Both the position numbers and the translations under genes were made by a program. DNA of 6,287 bases from Thermogutta sp. (GTDB taxonomy: Bacteria; Planctomycetota; Planctomycetia; Pirellulales; Thermoguttaceae): contig JAAZNR010000036.1 in NCBI GenBank assembly GCA_012798155.1, positions 1-6,287 of the forward strand, written 5' to 3'. The notes below the pieces were generated by a model, which saw only the letters and a list, made by a program, of their open reading frames with translations, was not told where the DNA came from and made no database searches. Numbering within the stretch: position 1 is the stretch's first letter; each line of letters starts with the position of its first letter. Shown here piece by piece: positions 4,668-6,287 of the stretch.

Positions 4668-5573
4668 TCACGGCGCGGGTTCGTTCCCCGCGAGCGGTTG
4701 CCCGGCCTTTTGAGGATCGAACAAAGGGTCTTGTTGGGTCTGCGACAGGCGGATCACGAGGAGTTTCTGTTCGCGTTTTCCACTTTGCGTGGTCGTGAGG
4801 AAGTAGTCACCCAGGCTCCCTCGGCGATCCGCCAGGCAACTGACCACCAGCATGTCGCCGGGGCTCATCGCCGCCTCGCACGCAAGCTCTTCCAAGATGT
4901 GCCGATCGCGGCGCGACTCCAGGCGTAGCACGCCTTGACCGCCGACGGGTTGAAGGTGCGGATCGCCGTGATGGATCTCGGGGACCAGCCGCAAGCGAAT
5001 ACGACCGTCCTTTTCGGCGGAGCAGGTCAGCGCGAACATTCCCTGCGCTTTCTCGACGCTACAGCCCAGGAGCTTCCCCGCCTCGCGGCGGAAAAACGGC
5101 AATTCCGCATAGGTTTCGGAGGCGATGACTTCGACGCGGTTGCCCAGCCGGGTTTGGATGTGTCGCCGCACGGGGGCATCTTCTTCGGTCAGGCTCTCGG
5201 CGTCCTTGCCCTCCGTCTCTTGGAAAACCAACGGCGACGCTTCATCGCTCAAACGCATGAGTTCGGCCAATTCCGGGGGGACCTGCCCGGAGACCAAGCC
5301 GACCCGAAAGCCCGCCCAGCTCCAGCGATCGCGGACCTCGCGGGGAAATCGCTGTTCGTCGGCTTGCCGCCAAACGGCCTCGGCTTCGGCCGCATCATTG
5401 GCCGGAATCCGCAGGAAGAAAATGTCCAAAACCACGCTTTGCGGCGACATTTTCGGCGGCAAGAGCGGCGACTTTCCCTCCAGTCGCAAGGTGGTGCAGC
5501 CGCAGACGCCGAGCCAAACCGCGGCCAAGGCGGGAGCGAGCCATCTCGGACTGGGGACGGCGAATAGCCTCAC
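4668..5573 (-). CDS. Putative lipoprotein of unknown function
   Basis: I do not recognise a named family for this protein. I place the start at GTG 5573 (301 residues) because it begins directly with a signal sequence: MRLFAVPSPRWLAPALAAVW (1-20), then LGVCGC with a lipobox-like V-C-G-C at residues 23-26, so Cys26 would be lipidated. An in-frame TTG at 5648 would add 25 residues of Arg/Pro-rich sequence that looks untranslated; neither start has a clear ribosome site. The mature part has SVVLDIFFLRIPANDAAEAE (46-65), a WRQADEQRFPREVRDRW stretch and GFRVGLVSGQVPPELAELM (88-106). The C-terminal half is beta-type (RIRLRLVPEIHHGDP, 191-205; GDMLVVSCL, 239-247). A conserved planctomycete envelope protein is my best guess, based on resemblance from memory. 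A TTGACA-type promoter lies upstream and a GC hairpin lies after the stop. Confidence 0.78.
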   Translation of the reverse strand: MRLFAVPSPRWLAPALAAVWLGVCGCTTLRLEGKSPLLPPKMSPQSVVLDIFFLRIPANDAAEAEAVWRQADEQRFPREVRDRWSWAGFRVGLVSGQVPPELAELMRLSDEASPLVFQETEGKDAESLTEEDAPVRRHIQTRLGNRVEVIASETYAELPFFRREAGKLLGCSVEKAQGMFALTCSAEKDGRIRLRLVPEIHHGDPHLQPVGGQGVLRLESRRDRHILEELACEAAMSPGDMLVVSCLADRRGSLGDYFLTTTQSGKREQKLLVIRLSQTQQDPLFDPQKAGQPLAGNEPAP

Positions 5574-5740
5574 GGTGCAAAGCGGTTTCAACGCTGGGCG
5601 AAATCTTGGGAACGGCGATCGGCTGATTCCGGGAACTCGTCTGCTCAAAGGCGGCTGACCGCGGAAAGGGGCGGCGGAAAATGGGTACGCACCGCCGGCC
5701 CGACCCGGCCCACGAGCCGTGCTTTTCGAGGTCGGGCGAG

Positions 5741-5769
5741 AAATTACCGAAGCCCCCGAACTCTGTCAA
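5741..5769 (-). promoter_or_regulatory. Sigma-70-type promoter for the putative lipoprotein gene
   Basis: On the minus strand, a perfect -35 box TTGACA (5769-5764) is followed after exactly 17 bp by TAATTT (5746-5741), a modest -10 box in a local AT patch. Transcription would start near 5734 and give a leader of about 160 nt to the GTG at 5573, or 86 nt to the alternative TTG at 5648. Confidence 0.5.
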
Positions 5770-5798
5770 CGGCTGTCGATTCTTAGCGACCCTTCCAT

Positions 5799-5842
5799 TT
5801 AGGGAATCAGGGTTGCCGCATTAGGGAATCAGGGATGCCGCA
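5799..5842. repeat. Perfectly adjacent 22-bp tandem repeat
   Basis: Two units starting TTAGGGAATCAGGG and ending TGCCGCA lie at 5799-5820 and 5821-5842. They differ at one base (T or A at unit position 15). Read on the minus strand, each unit ends in a TAA stop, and the inner copy supplies the last codons of the doubtful ORF at 5821-6024. Confidence 0.75.
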
Positions 5843-6024
5843 CCGCGTTTGCCGCCGACCGCGGGTGCCGCGCCGCTCGGCTTGGGGACGACGACGCGCA
5901 CCATCGCGTCCAGACGCTTTGATTGAAGTACCTTGACGTACTGAAATTGCTGCAAACAGGATTGACAATCGCCGCCGGCCGTTTCACCATGAGCGTAGCG
6001 GGGCAGACAAAACGCGAACGGCAT
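5821..6024 (-). CDS. Doubtful small ORF with a CxxC pair (67 residues)
   Basis: Read leftward from ATG 6024, this frame encodes 67 residues. It includes GGDCQSCLQQFQYVKVLQSK (residues 17-36) with a CxxC pair, then RLDAMVRVVVPKPSGAAPA, and ends ASLIP just inside the tandem repeat. The middle part does not look like a random GC-rich shadow: it has mixed codons and an ordinary amino-acid composition. Against it, there is no ribosome site before the ATG, which sits on a 17-base palindrome, a GTG at 6048 is no better supported, and I recognise no family. It may be a gene remnant or chance. A small metal-binding or redox-type protein would be speculation. Confidence 0.25.
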   Translation of the reverse strand: MPFAFCLPRYAHGETAGGDCQSCLQQFQYVKVLQSKRLDAMVRVVVPKPSGAAPAVGGKRGAASLIP

Positions 6025-6109
6025 CGCGCCGCCGGCGCGAGCGCCCACGCCTGCTTGCGTTTTCCCTCGCGACTTCCGCGAGCCGGCCCCGCGGTAGGGA
6101 GAATTTGGG

Positions 6110-6287
6110 ATGATGATCGCCCGTCCGTTCCAATCGCGTTACCTGGCCCTCTGTCTGACCGCCGGATTGCTCGCGGGCTGCTGTGGGCGAGTATCGGCCG
6201 GCGAAGCTTCGACCGAAACAGGACAAGCCGTCGCCGTGGACACTTCCATTCGGGCCGATGTTCCGCTCGAGATATCCTTTCCGCCGC
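6110..6287 (+). CDS. N-terminal fragment of an exported protein, probably a lipoprotein
   Basis: The first 59 codons are present and the gene runs off the right edge. The ATG at 6110 has AGGGAG (6096-6101) eight bases upstream; a second ATG directly follows. The N-terminus MMIARPFQSRYLALCLTAGL (1-20) continues into LAGCCGRVSAGEAS. Residues 12-23 are hydrophobic and L21-A-G-C24 is a good lipobox, so lipid attachment at Cys24 is likely. A signal peptidase I cut after VSA (28-30) is the alternative. The mature part visible (ETGQAVAVDTSIRADVPLEI, 36-55) is too short to assign a family. No promoter was clearly recognised upstream. Confidence 0.75.
   Translation, partial: MMIARPFQSRYLALCLTAGLLAGCCGRVSAGEASTETGQAVAVDTSIRADVPLEISFPP

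Larger units (their letters stand above)
5574..6109. other. Divergent intergenic region between the lipoprotein gene and the right-edge gene
   Basis: These 536 bases hold a leftward promoter (5741-5769), a 22-bp tandem repeat (5799-5842), a doubtful leftward ORF (5821-6024) and several hairpins: AGTAC/GTACT around six bases (5927-5931 and 5938-5942), a 17-base palindrome TCGCGCCGCCGGCGCGA (6024-6040), and CTCGCG/CGCGAG around five bases (6066-6071 and 6077-6082). A perfect TTGACA at 5962-5967, inside the dyad GATTG-A-CAATC, lacks a good -10 box at the right distance. No clear rightward promoter was recognised for the gene at 6110. Confidence 0.6.

Noticed and set aside
4935..5658. Plus-strand ORFs of 210 and 177 residues over the putative lipoprotein gene
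   Set aside because: Composition is that of GC-driven shadows; the minus-strand gene has a lipobox, an upstream promoter and a balanced composition.
5962..5990. Perfect TTGACA at 5962-5967, considered as the promoter of the right-edge gene
   Set aside because: The hexamer 17 bp downstream is CACCAT, a poor -10 box, and shifts of one base are no better.

Overview
The window is GC-rich bacterial chromosomal DNA that most probably comes from a member of the Planctomycetota. I infer this from the gene types: an ECF sigma factor followed by a likely FecR/anti-sigma-type partner, a PmoA-like (DUF6807) secreted protein, a STAS anti-anti-sigma protein of planctomycete style, and several exported or membrane-anchored proteins without a known function. 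The genes are loosely packed, and the gaps carry short direct repeats and hairpins. No rRNA, tRNA, CRISPR array, transposase or phage gene was seen.

Layout. On the minus strand at the left edge, an ECF sigma factor (260-853) is followed by the first 39 codons of a second gene that runs off the window (1-117). A 499-bp gap then holds a near-consensus sigma-70 promoter (1154-1183) for a rightward pair: a membrane-anchored coiled-coil protein (1353-2222), and a small single-span membrane protein (2203-2484) that overlaps it and is probably translationally coupled. A repeat-rich gap (2485-2977) leads to the PmoA-like gene (2978-3964), whose leader carries two kinds of tandem repeat directly before the ribosome binding site. 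A STAS-domain anti-sigma antagonist follows (4179-4559). It converges on a leftward putative lipoprotein gene (4668-5573), with a strong GC hairpin between them. A final divergent gap holds a TTGACA-type promoter for the lipoprotein, a 22-bp tandem repeat and a doubtful small ORF. It ends at the start of an exported protein (6110 to the right edge).

How the genes work together. Two signalling elements are present, an ECF sigma factor with its likely partner and a STAS partner-switch component, but nothing shows that they control the neighbouring genes. The coiled-coil/small membrane protein pair is the one convincing operon. The rest look like single-gene units with their own leaders.

I found no clear new multi-gene system. 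The points most worth a second look are the coupled membrane pair with a leader hairpin over its ribosome binding site, the repeat array before the PmoA-like gene, and the repeat-rich gap at 2427-2700.
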